Shown in pieces: positions 47,711-58,172 of a DNA stretch of 64,000 nt. The translations under genes were made by a program, and so were the position numbers. Position 1 is the first letter of the stretch; the number at the start of each line of letters is the position of its first letter. The notes under the pieces are model-generated. The model ran no database searches. It saw only the letters and a program-made list of their open reading frames with translations, and was not told the origin of the DNA. The DNA is from Harmonia axyridis (lineage: Eukaryota > Arthropoda > Insecta > Coleoptera > Coccinellidae): the NCBI RefSeq assembly GCF_914767665.1, contig NC_059501.1, forward strand, positions 52,638,798 to 52,702,797, read 5' to 3'.

Positions 47711-48020
47711 ATGAATCGAAATTGTTATCTTCCTTCTTCCGTGTTTTTACTAGACTATGGAAATGATTCCGGTTTGAGTTGGAGGATTGTTAATTATCGA
47801 CGTTAGTAACGGTTGGAGGAGTAAAAAGTACTTCTTTATTCTCTACACCTTGTCTTACCAGTTCATACAGTTTAGTAAAAATCATTTTATAGAGCCTCAT
47901 ATACAAGTAACTAAGGATATCTCAAAGTACAAAACACTTAAATTAATACTAAAAATTTTTTATTTACGCGCGGACATATTCTCTCGATATCTCTTCCAGA
48001 TGTGTAGAAAGAAGTACATA

Positions 48021-48130
48021 TGTATCGGGTGTCCCAAATTCGTTGTCTAGTGAGGGGATCTCAGATTCCTTTGGAGCCAAAAAAAAACGAATGGCACATT
48101 TTCCAGCACGATTTTTAGGAGAATCCCAGA
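48021..48130 (+). repeat. transposon end, family H copy 2
   Basis: TGTATCGGGTGTCCCAAATT, then CGTTGTCTAGTGAGGGGATC, TCAGA parallels 29085-29195. Only this end is seen. Confidence 0.6.
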
Positions 48131-50181
48131 GTTACATAGATAGAGGAAGCATATGTCATTTTCAATAAGCAAATTTTGTCCCCTACATAAACTATCGAAT
48201 TTGACATTAAGCACGCGGAAAAGAAAACATGTCAGTTATACGATATTTCACTCAATTCGCGAGTTTCTCCACAGAGAACGCACTTCTTATGTCTCATAGT
48301 GAATCAAGGTTTCATATTAACTCAAAATATATTTAAATAAATTCCTAAAAATATCAGAAATTCAGAAAACAAACTTCAAGCGCGCCAAATGACGTGAAAC
48401 AACCGATGGCACTAGGGGAGCAAAAGTTGCCAAACCTTGGCTTTCTGCAGGTAGATACAGAAAATAATAAATATTCTGCTTATTATAAATTCGACAATTG
48501 GGACAAATATTGCATTCCAAATATTCAAATTTGCGTATTTAATCGGAAATCACTCAAATAAATATATTTCATTCAATATAATATACATTCACAACGATAT
48601 TGTAAAATTATGGATTTGGAAGTATATCACAATTCAACAACATAATCAATAACCATGTTGGGGACATGTAAAAATAATGAATTGTATTGGTTTAACTGAT
48701 GACCATGCATTGTTTCTGGATTTACTGAAGGTGGTGATAGTATTTTTACCACTTTTTTCCAATTTCAAAATTTCCACTTACAAACTGCATTTCGTACCAT
48801 ACTGAACAACTTTGGTTTCATGCCTGTATGTTCGTCAATATGTGGGGTCGTGTAATTTTATAACAACCATAATTTCCCATTTTAAAGAAATTTGGTATGG
48901 ATATTTAGTAGATACTTTTCTGCGAGTATGAGCAAACGTGAAATTGCGAATGGTACACGCTTATGCGCTTCAATGAGAAAAATCAACAAAGAGTTCCAGA
49001 AATTCGGCCTTTGAAATTTTGTTTTTCTTATAATTTCAAAACTATACGAATCCGATAAAGATAAAATTTTGCATTCAAATGTTTAACAATTTCAAGCTTC
49101 ATGCGAAATTTTACATTGATCGCGCCACTAGATCTGACTACGTTGAAATTTAGTTTGCTTGTAAAATAACCACTGTAATGTTCTTACCGAATATCGGGAA
49201 TACAATATCATCAAAACATATAACCTAACAGAGACAACAATGACATTGCAATTAATCACATTTCAAAGATGCCTATATGCATGTATGTGGTATCCAAGGG
49301 TGCAATATAGCGTATAATAGTCCTTTCCAATAATTTTCTGTCTTATTAATACCATTAATTTCAATTGATAATAATTGATTAGTGGAAGAAAAATATTGTT
49401 ATGACATTATTGGAGAGAAAATTTCTCCAACAGAATATTATCAAATCTATGTTCTCTCAGTTGAGAAGGCATGCTAGGACCTATCTCATCTCATAATTAC
49501 AAATTATTTAATATAACAGATTAATTGATACCCTTGACCTCAACCTCTGTATCGTTGGATTTTTATTTTTTCATTTTTTATCGCTTGCATTCATATCGAT
49601 ATGAGAAGGAGATGATATCGAAAGCAAAGTGATACAATAAACAACACACCTTGAAATGATTTGAGACACATTCTTTCATTGAAAATAATGAAGGAAGTCA
49701 AATTCAAATATTGTTATGAAAAGTTTCGTCGTATTTATATGTAAAAACGGAAATTTTGTGAATTTCTCAGAGAACTGATTGGTTCCAAATAAATCGCCAA
49801 ACAGAGTGTTCCAATCCTAAAAACAAATTCAATATGGGAAAATTTCATAAACCAGTCCTGGACACGTCACCAAATTATGAAACTGCTGCATGATGTGTGT
49901 GATATTTACTTCAGCTTTTTATAATAAATTGAATCAGGAAATCATTTAATGCTAAGCGAAAATAAAAACTGAACTATTCAAATCATACATCCTACAATAA
50001 TGTTGGGAAAAACCTTCTTGCAGTTTTTCTCCTCAATTACTACGAATTTAATTTTGAAAAAACCATGGTGCTTGAAGCCATAATATTTCTTGAAGTTTTC
50101 AGTGATAACCGACAAACACCTTGTATGAAGAGGAAAATGCACTTTTAAATGGTCATTTGGTTTTAACTTGAGTTGCCTCTA
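48131..50181. other. A+T-rich DNA, nothing recognised
   Basis: Two kilobases without a frame of note, hairpin or repeat that I could support. Confidence 0.45.
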
Positions 50182-51638
50182 TACAGGATGGCCACTTTTT
50201 CAATGGGATTGTATTGGTAACTTTTAAACCATAAGAGTTAGAAGGTCGGTCAAATGGAGAAAAAGTTGCATGCATAGAAGCATTATCAAGCAGTTCAAAC
50301 AAATCGAGATTATCACAGCCGGTTATTGAGATATCATAAGAAAAGTAAATTCTGTCATTTTGATTTTTATTTTTTTCCCACTTTATTTCAAATATTATCA
50401 AAAAATGTTACAGGAATTTTTTATTCGACAGTAAATTGTTCTCAATTTGACGTAATCAGATTTCGTATCCAACGTTTCGTGCTCTGTGAGCCACCCTCAA
50501 CCTCATTTTTTTCAAAACGGACCTGTATATTTTATGACACTTTTCGAAATAACTTTAAACGCTGAATTCAACGTTATATCATACAATGTCATTCAAAGTT
50601 GATTTTCAGGTGATTTTGACCCATATCCAATTTTCTTTGGGTCGGATCTGTAGTGAATGCAATTTATCAAAAACTGCTGTTAATAAAATAGTCAAGAGAC
50701 GCGAATAAAATGATTTTAAATTTGAATACCAAGCCTTGCAAAACTTATATCGTAATGCTATCAAAATAAAGTTCTATTCTGTAATTTGTTTCAACGGAAC
50801 AAATGACAAATCCAACAATAGTGATTCCTTGCGAGAAGATTGAGAATGTATTGGAAGGTATTCAAGAAGACGAATTGAGCAAATGTATAAGAAGTATGGG
50901 TTCCAGAACCGTTAAATGCATTTTACCAAATGGTGGACATTTCGAACACTTACTTCATTCATATTCATTTACTTTCGAATATTCATTCGATTTTTCTTTC
51001 ATTAAATGATAATTCGTTTAATTATTATGAATTGAAATATGTAAATAATTATTACTTGTTTCCTGATTTGATTCTGATATGTTCCATTCAGTTCAAGATG
51101 AGTAAGATGATTTTCTCATCGAAATGTATTGCATGTTGTTAATTAAACTAAAGGTACCTAAATGTAATACAGATCCGACCCAAAGAAATTTGGATAAGAG
51201 TCAAAATCACCTGAAAATTAACTTTGAATGACACTGTATGATATATCGTTGAATTCAGCGTTAAAAGTTATTTCGAAAAGTGTCATAAAATATACAGGTC
51301 CGTATTGAAAAAAATGAGGTTGAGGGTGGCCCACAGAGCAAGAAACGTTGGATACGAAATTTGATTACGTCAAGTTGAGAACAATTTACTGTCGAATAAA
51401 AAATTCCTGTAACATTTTTTGATAATATTTGAAATAAAGTGGGAAAAAAATACAAATCAAAATGACAGAATTTACTTTTCTTATGATATCTCAATAACCG
51501 GCCCTGATAATCTCGATTTGTTTGAACTGCTTGATAATGCTTCTATGCATGCAACTTTTTCTTTATTTGACCGACCTTCTAACTCTTATGGTTTAAAAGT
51601 TACCAATACAATCCCATTGAAAAAGTGGCCACCCTGTA
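50182..51638 (+). mobile_element. long-TIR element, family B copy 2
   Basis: The left TIR runs from TACAGGATGGCCACTTTTTC to 50652 (ATCTGTA). The right TIR runs from 51168 to GTGGCCACCCTGTA (51638). It lies in the same orientation as copy 1, with an interior of similar size. The two TIRs agree with each other and with copies 1 and 3 at nearly every position. TA flanks both ends. Frames at 50153-50401, 50326-50565, 51261-51494 and 51419-51658 are TIR shadows, not genes. Confidence 0.9.
50653..50970 (+). pseudogene. transposase remnant in family B copy 2
   Basis: One frame (from ATG at 50803) reads MTNPTIVIPCEKIENVLEGI, QEDELSKCIRSMGSRTVKCI, then LPNGGHFEHLLHS without a break. The ending is the C-terminal pattern of Tc1/mariner-type transposases of insects. 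The catalytic region is missing, as in copy 1. It is the best-preserved of the three copies for this segment. Confidence 0.6.
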
Positions 51639-52220
51639 TACCTGGTAGAACTATGTAAAGTTCCTCGTTGCATGACTCATCATATACAATTTTCAAATAT
51701 TTTTTGTATATACTTTTGAATCTTCTTATGTGTAATACTATTAAATAAGCATTTGATAGGAGTAATTTTTGGTTTATGACTTTTGATTCATTTAAAGGAA
51801 TCTTCAATAAAAATGATATATGAACAAATGAAATATGAAGGATTCATTAAATATCAATGAATTCATTAATTATCTAATCGTACATATACCTAATGCATAG
51901 TTTCTCATCTTGCATATAAATTTAATACTTCATTTCGATTGAATCTGTAGTTTTGAAATTATCAGGAAAATAAAATACCGAATGGTCATATTTACAGAAC
52001 TGCTTTCCAGAACTTTCCATTAACGAACTCAAAATCAGCATTCGAGACACGAATCAAGTTTTTACGTTCGAGAGTTATCCTATTTACGGACTACCAAACG
52101 GACATGCGAACCATATCATGTATTGTAGAAGTTGAGGCTATTACAAGAAATTTCGGACACATACATAGACAGATACAAAACCAAGCAAGATGTTCAGAAT
52201 CATGTAATAGTAATTTACGT
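51639..52220. other. A+T-rich DNA, no supported gene
   Basis: No frame or repeat is supported. Frames at 52091-52404 run into the palindrome region. Confidence 0.4.
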
Positions 52221-52303
52221 AACAAGTCCGGAAAATAGGGTTTTTTTGGACAAATAGACAAAAAAAAGTCTGTGAGTCCAAAAAAACCATTTTCGGGCGT
52301 GTT
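52221..52303. repeat. hairpin, ~30-bp arms
   Basis: AACAAGTCCGGAAAATAGGG, TTTTTTTGGAC pairs imperfectly with GTCCAAAAAAACCATTTTCG, GGCGTGTT. It is followed within 260 bp by two tighter palindromes, so it is probably part of one fold-back element. Confidence 0.7.
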
Positions 52304-52463
52304 GCGTACAATATTTTTTCGACAACCATGTAAAATAACTCTATCGCTGCTGCTTTCCATATTTTATTGCGATTGCGATCAAAAAACATGCAAATTTTTG
52401 ACAACTAATTTCATATGAACTGTCAGCCGTTATCTCGGTTGCTATGGATTCTATGATTCTTTT

Positions 52464-52505
52464 CCGGCCTAGTCCGGGAAGTACGTACTTTCCGGACTAG
52501 GCCGG
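52464..52505. repeat. 42-bp palindrome, one mismatch
   Basis: CCGGCCTAGTCCGGGAAGTA then C mirrors GTACTTTCCGGACTAGGCCG then G, with a single mismatch and no loop. It is strikingly G+C-rich against its background. Confidence 0.92.
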
Positions 52506-52530
52506 GAATGCTACTTTCTCAGAGAAAAAG

Positions 52531-52558
52531 CGTCCGGGAAGTGCTCACTTCCCGGACG
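52531..52558. repeat. 28-bp hairpin, perfect 13-bp arms
   Basis: CGTCCGGGAAGTG and CACTTCCCGGACG are separated by CT. It shares the CCGGGAAGT core with the 42-bp palindrome 25 bp upstream. Confidence 0.92.
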
Positions 52559-52621
52559 GTTGCCGAAAAAAGTCATTTGGTGGACAGAAATTGCAAAATC
52601 GGAGACCAAAATTTATAACCA

Positions 52622-52724
52622 ATCATTATATCATTCGTTCATTCAAAAACTTCCCACTTCATAGCACGTTTTTAAATTTTGAACTTGCGGAAGAATATCA
52701 ATGCCTTCTGTACTTGTATTATAA
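52622..52724. repeat. short hairpin MITE, family D copy 3 (left end eroded)
   Basis: TCGTTCATTCAAAAACTTCC, then CACTTC..AGCACGTTTTT, then GAATATCAATGCCTTCTGTA and CTTGTATTATAAATAA follow the 21.05-kb copy. The left terminus has lost the ACAGAAGGC block. Confidence 0.65.
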
Positions 52725-52920
52725 ATAAGTATTTTGGACATGACAGTGACTTAATAAATCACAGTGGCGTCAAGCGTGGTCTCGTTTTTGATTGGCTAAG
52801 CCTAAATATGGCGGCTTTTTGTTTACATTCCCCATCAGCCTGATTTTTGGATTCATTCAAAATGTAAGGCACATTTTATTGAGTCATTGTAGTATTCTTC
52901 AGTTAAATAAATTCGTTCTA

Positions 52921-54486
52921 TACAGGGTGGCCACTTTTTCAATGGGATTGTATTGGTAACTTTTAAACCATAAGAGTTAGAAGGTCGGTCAAATGGAGAA
53001 AAAGTTGCATGCATAGAAGCATTATCAAGCAGTTCAAACAAATCGAGATTATCAGGGCCGGTTTTCGAGATATCATAAGAAAAGTAAATTATGTCATTTT
53101 GATTTTTCTTTTTTTCCCACTTTATTTCAAATATTATCAAAAAATGTTACAGGAACTTTTTATTCGACAGTAAATTATCCTCAATTTGACGTAATCGGAT
53201 TTCGTATCCAACGTTTCGTACTCTCTGGGCCACCCTCAACCTCATTTTTTTCAATACGTACCTGCATATTTTATGACATTTTTCGAAATAACTTTTAACG
53301 CTGAATTCAACGATATATCATACAATGTCATTCAAAGTAGATTTTCAGGTGATTTTGACCCTTATCCAATTTTCTTCGGGTCGGATCTGTATTACCTTCA
53401 TTTAGTTTAATTAACAATATGCAATATGCAATAAATTTCGATAAGAAAATCAACTTACCCATCTTGAACTAAATGGAACATATTAGAATCAAAGCAAGAA
53501 ACCAGTATACTGGTTTCCTGGTTCTTCTTTTATAATAATCATTTGAATATTTCAATTCATAAAAATTAAACGAAAGTGTCATTTAATGAAAAAAAAAATC
53601 AAATGATTATTCGAAAGTAAATGAAAATTAATGAAGTAAGTGTTCGAAAAGTCCACCATTTTGTAAAATGCACTTTACGGTTCTGGAACCCATACTTCTT
53701 ATACATTTGCTTGTTTGGTCTCCTTGAATACCTTCCAAAACATTCTCAATTTTCTCGCGAGGTATCACTATTGTTGTATTTGTCATTTGAATCGTTGAAA
53801 CAAATTACAAATTCGAACTTTATTTTGAGATCATTACGATATAATTTTTGCAAGGCTTGGTATTAAAATTTAAAATCATTGTATTCGCGTCTCTTGACTA
53901 TTTTATTACCAGCAGTTTTTGAAAAATTCCATTCACTGGTCACAGTTCTCGATTTTTTTTCTGGGTTCGATTGAATTTGGGTCAGAACATTGATATCGTT
54001 AATAGACTTGTTTTTTCTTACATAAACACCATTAAATTTGGATGAGGGTCAAAATCACCTGAAAATCAACTTTGAATGACATTGTATGATATATCGTTGA
54101 ATTCAGCGTTAAAAGTTTTTTCGAAAAATGTCATAAAATATGCAGGTCCGTATTGAAAAAAATGAGGTTGAGGATGGCCCAGAGAGTACGAAACGTTGGA
54201 TACGAAATCCGATTACGTCAAATTGAGGATAATTTACTGTCGAATAAAAAGTTCCTGTAACATTTTTTGATAATATTTGAAATAAAGTGGGAAAAAAAGA
54301 AAAATCAAAATGACATAATTTACTTTTCTTATGATATCTCGAAATCCGGCCCTGATAATCTCGATTTGTTTGAACTGCTTGATAATGCTTCTATGCATGC
54401 AACTTTTTCTCCATTTGACCGACCTTCTAACTCTTATGAGTTAAAAGTTACCAATACAATCCCATTGAAAAAGTGGCCACCCTGTA
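52921..54486 (-). mobile_element. long-TIR element, family B copy 3 (opposite orientation, longer interior)
   Basis: The left TIR starts TACAGGGTGGCCACTTTTTC; the right TIR ends GTGGCCACCCTGTA at 54486. The interior is reversed relative to copies 1 and 2: AGTCCACCATTTTGTAAAAT (about 53650) is the complement of the NGGHF region. At the right inner junction copy 3 has about 110 bp (TGGTCACAGTTCTCG to TAAACACCATT, about 53938-54032) that the other copies lack, so it may preserve older sequence. Transposase is present only as complement-strand debris with stops (about 53640-53930). Confidence 0.88.
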
Positions 54487-54837
54487 TACAATCGAATACT
54501 ATCAGGCCGAATAATTTTGCTTTTGACGTGTGTCAGTTGAGTTCAGTCAATTGTATTCTCAAGTTCTATGGTTCTATGTCCTCATTCGCAATTTTTAGGC
54601 TCAATTTGAACGAATTGTTTAATTAAATCACTATAGCGTACACTATTTTAATCAGCAACCGTGTAGAATAACCAATTATCCGAATGCATTTCTTCATTAT
54701 ATGTCTTTGTAGAACAAAATTTCGAACCTTTTAATTTCTATTTGTATTGAATATTGAAATTCGAATATAGGTATTCACAGAAACATTCTAATTCACATTT
54801 ATACCTATCAATATTTATATTGAAGTTTGAGGAATTG
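54487..54837. other. A+T-rich spacer
   Basis: No feature recognised between the family B copy and the recombinase remnant. Confidence 0.35.
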
Positions 54838-55140
54838 CTAATATTGAAGGGATTCAATGCTTGGTATATTTGAATGTCCTTTGTTGAAGACCGAACAACA
54901 AGGTAAGTTTCCGTTGCACACAAGATTGTTTTCATCTGATAATTTTTGAATGGTCTTTGCAATTTTAATTTTGTTTGTAAGTGAATTGTCTATAATTATA
55001 TCCTTCAGCGACATTGGTTTCCAGCCACCGTGTCTCTTCAAATTTGTGTTGTTTTCGCCACTATCGGCAAATAAAATCACTGAAGTTCAACGAATGCTAT
55101 GGCCTGCATAATTTGTAGAATTGGGTGAATTTAAATATTC
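54838..55140 (-). pseudogene. tyrosine recombinase remnant, Crypton-like
   Basis: On the minus strand one frame reads YAGHSIR, an in-frame TGA (55087-55089), then TSVILFADSGENNTNLKRHG, GWKPMSLKDIIIDNSLTNKI, KIAKTIQKLSDE. The H-x-x-R (HSIR) and the following LKRHGGWK match the C-terminal catalytic boxes of tyrosine recombinases, as found in Crypton and DIRS elements, where the pattern is GHSxRRxSxxLLADxG...LKRHGGWxS...AEGYIxxS. Such enzymes cut and join DNA through a tyrosine. Here the position of that tyrosine is Ile (in KDIIIDNS), and the Arg after HSIR is a stop, so the protein is dead. The N-terminal half was not found. Assignment to Crypton rather than DIRS is inference. Confidence 0.65.
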
Positions 55141-55225
55141 TGCGATTTTCAATCCGTGATTCCCGAAACTGTGGATGTGCTGGATCGAACATAATCCTTT
55201 TTTGTAACTAACGAATAATCTATAC

Positions 55226-55870
55226 TAGTGGAATAAATTAAAGGATCAAAATAAAATTCGAAATTTTAAGCGGTTTTTCAAATGGCCTTATTTTCAATAA
55301 CAATGGTCGTATCTCAATTCGAAAAAAAGCTTTTTGAAGCTTTAAGTTTATAGTTTAGAGATCTTATGATGAAAACATTTTTCAAGCAACGTGTACCGCT
55401 CAATCCTAATGAATACAGTGTCTAAAATTTCTGCGAAATTTTTTCAGTTTTTTTCGGCCTACAGACTTGAAAATTGTTTTCCAACTTAACCACATTACTT
55501 GTTTATTCAGCTTCAATATCCTTTTTTTCGAAATTCGATACGATCAGTTCTCTCTGAAATATCGAACTTTGAATTGAAAAGGACCTTTTTGTCTTTAACC
55601 ATCAATATCTCACCAATCAATGGTTGCACAGAAAATTTAGGGGATATTTTGAAATCTTGAATGAATTTTCTACAAGAATTAGCTTTGGTATCCTCGGAAA
55701 AAAATGTTCTTCGTTCTCTACATTAATTTGAAAAGTTTTTCTTGTTTCATTCCATCGAATTTTTTTTCAAATTGAGATACGACCATTGCTATCGAAAATA
55801 CAGCCATTTGAAAAACCGCTAAAAATTTCGAATGTTATTTTGATCCTTCAATTTATCCCCCTAGTGTATT
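55226..55870 (+). mobile_element. MITE, family A copy 2 (complete)
   Basis: The inverted termini are ACTAGTGGAATAAATTAAAG, GATCAAAATAA at the left and TTATTTTGATCCTTCAATTT, ATCCCCCTAGTGTA at the right. Inverted similarity extends about 100 bp through AAGCGGTTTTTCAAATGGCC / GCCATTTGAAAAACCGCTAA and AATGGTCGTATCTCAATT / AATTGAGATACGACCATT. TA flanks both sides, suggesting a Tc1/mariner-type mover (inference). No coding capacity. Related copies lie at 2160-2872 and 57995-58172. Confidence 0.85.
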
Positions 55871-56364
55871 AATGGAATATGCGATGGCCGTAAAGATGAA
55901 TATTGCCTATACAACTGCATATTTTCTTGCCCAATTACAAGAGAAGTTCTTTCAACATATGTTTTGGAATCTGGTATTTAAACAAAAAAACATGTCTTCC
56001 TTGGCATTAAGGGCATTTTTGTTAGTTCTTCCTATCTACACGCACTGGCTTAACCAATAATTGTTGCTACCTGAAAAAAAAGCAAATAAGTTCCCTAACG
56101 AATTTGTTATTTCGCTCGCTGCTGAAGACCTCTGATTTCTTTCTTTCATAACAAACATTCTTCATTTTAAGGAATGCGATTACCATCGGGAAAGTGACTA
56201 TGTTTACAGTTTTCTTCACAAAAATGGTACTTGAATCGAAGAAATCTTAGCTTGAGTGCAGTGTTGCATCAAAAGAGTTTCCTGCGGAGGTATTACCCCC
56301 CGGAGCATGACCGAATCTCCCACCGAAGAAAAAAACAGTTTTTATGCGGTTGGAACTTTCAGCT
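55871..56364. other. A+T-rich DNA, no supported gene
   Basis: The 62-codon frame at 55872-56060 is not recognised. The sequence 56280-56364 (CGGAGGTATTACCCCCCGGA) directly upstream of the tRNA-like segment is slightly G+C-richer. Confidence 0.35.
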
Positions 56365-56437
56365 TCCTCGATAGCTCATCGGTTAGAGCACTGGCCTAAT
56401 GATTCGGAAGTTGCGGGCTCGATTCCTGCTCGAGGAG
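56365..56437 (+). tRNA. tRNA-Ile(AAT)-like sequence, probably a SINE head
   Basis: A 73-nt cloverleaf can be drawn. The acceptor stem TCCTCGA/TCGAGGA is a perfect 7 bp. The D arm is GCTC-ATCGGTTA-GAGC. The anticodon loop CTAATGA contains AAT (Ile). The T arm is GCGGG-CTCGATT-CCTGC with one G-U pair. The A-box region TAGCTCATCGGTTAGAG and the B box GGCTCGATTCC are good polymerase III promoter matches. The anticodon stem CTGGC/TTCGG is poor, which argues against a working tRNA. Downstream sequence continues as an unrelated body, so a tRNA-derived SINE or a tRNA pseudogene is more likely than a functional gene. Confidence 0.6.
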
Positions 56438-56640
56438 GTACTTTTGAATTAAACCAAAAATTGTCATGCCAATTACTACCCACCTAGATGTTGACATTAA
56501 CCCATCCCAACACACTTCCCGGAGAAAATTTTCTGTGTTCAACACTGCCTGAATGGCCTGGAAAATTAGGAGAATAATCTTTACACAAAAATATTCATTA
56601 GTATTCGTTTGAATATTATGAATAAATTAATATTGACTTG
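56438..56640 (+). mobile_element. possible SINE body following the tRNA-like head
   Basis: CACACTTCCCGGAGAAAATT, then CAACACTGCCTGAATGGCCT follows the tRNA-like part. The stretch ends in an A+T-rich zone (AATATTATGAATAAATTAAT, then ATTGACTTG). No other copy is visible in the window to define the ends, so the body is inferred. Confidence 0.35.
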
Positions 56641-57540
56641 ACCCAAATATTGATTATATTGCTTGATTCTCACATTGAAGAATCATTTATGACGAAAACT
56701 AAATATTCTTTCTATACTATTATTAAACCATATTCAAAGATAAAATCACCATGATGAGTTGAACCACCTAGGAGGTATTCTGTTTTCAGCGCAATTTTTT
56801 ATTGCATTTTTATTTACACATCTTATCGTCGGATCTTATGAACTGAAAAAGTCTGCAGATAAAAAATATCAGTAGATAGACCCTTGAGCTATACGGTAAA
56901 TGCACTCCTATCTCTTGGTGATATATTCCATTCGTGCATAATGCATTGACATTTATTCGATCCTACTCTGAGTCAGTTACCTGTGACGGAGTTTGAACGA
57001 TAAAAGTCTATATTATATGTCTTTTTCCTGAAATACATCCCATTGAATAGACCGACATATGAGAAGGTCTTCGAGTTTATTGGAAAGTTCTCATTGTGTT
57101 AGAGTCATCGGGATAAATTGGTATTCTTAAAAATTCTGCTTTGTTAGGAATTGACTGATCTACTACAGGCTGATTCATTTAATGTTTCGACAGATCTAAT
57201 CGTGAAGACAATTAAGGAAATGATTACTATGTTTTTGACTTCTTGGAAAACTCTGGCGCCATACCAAAAATAGTATTTTCTCAAAGAAAAGCACCAAGAT
57301 ATCTTTCCAGCAGCGACGGAGACATAAGGCGGAAAAACTTGTTTAGGAACTGTTGGATTTCTAGTTCATATTTCTTGATGAAAAACATACCAAGTTGAGT
57401 CTAGTTGACCCAGGATCTTAAAACTCTATAGTAACAAACTTTCATTTGAATAGAATATTTTCACTACATATTTTAAATTTTACAGAATATTCATTTCATG
57501 AATACGAACCTGCTTTTCATGAAATTAGTAGATCAACTTC
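56641..57540. other. A+T-rich DNA, nothing recognised
   Basis: No frame, RNA or repeat supported. Confidence 0.4.
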
Positions 57541-57820
57541 TAATTGAAACTCAACAAATTCAAATTGAAAATAATACAATTCAAATTGGGACGAAACACG
57601 TTCAAATTGGGAATGAACATATTCAAATTTGGAATAATACAATTCAAATTGGGACAACATTCATTTCTTTATGTGAATTCATTATTTCACTTTTTATTTG
57701 ACATACAAAGATGCGTGAATTTCATAGAAAAATCAAATATAACAATGAATGTCGTCCCAATTTGAAATTTATTATTCCCAATTTTAATGTTTTTAGTCCC
57801 AGTTTGAAGCAATGGCGTAC
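57541..57820. repeat. 21-bp minisatellite facing an inverted partner
   Basis: AATTCAAATTGGGA-type units repeat about every 21 bp between 57555 and 57655. The complement, CCCAATTTGAAAT and CCCAATTTTAATG, CCCAGTTTGAAG, lies at 57753-57810. The plus frame gives a heptad-like peptide repeat (IQIGTKHVQIGNEHIQIWNN), which follows from the 21-bp period. There is no sign that it is a gene. Confidence 0.75.
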
Positions 57821-57994
57821 CCAGACATAAGGCTTGGGGTGGATAAAGAAAAAAAAATTGGTTATTCATTTCCGTTGTCCATTCAAGTAACAGTCACTTC
57901 TTGAGATTGATTTTTACCCATCGAAGTGTCAGCTGTTTTATTCAAATGCGAAAAACTTGAAAATTCGCCTGCATCAATTTTCGTCCTTTTGAAG

Positions 57995-58172
57995 AAGTTT
58001 TAGAAAGAAATTTGCTTGAAAAATTTTTTCATCATGAGATCTCTAAACTATAAACACAAGCTTCAAAAAACTTTTTTTCGAATTGAGATACGACAGTTGT
58101 TATCGAAAATACGGTCATTTGAAAAACCGCTTGAAATTTCGAATTTTATTTTGATCCTTTAATTTATTCCCC
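57995..58172 (+). repeat. MITE family A copy 3 (3' end only)
   Basis: CATCATGAGATCTCTAAACT, then AAGCTTCAAAAAACTTTTTT, TTGAAAAACCGCTTGAAATT and the terminus TTTATTCCCCTAGTGTA match the family. Only the last ~160 bp are present. Confidence 0.8.
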
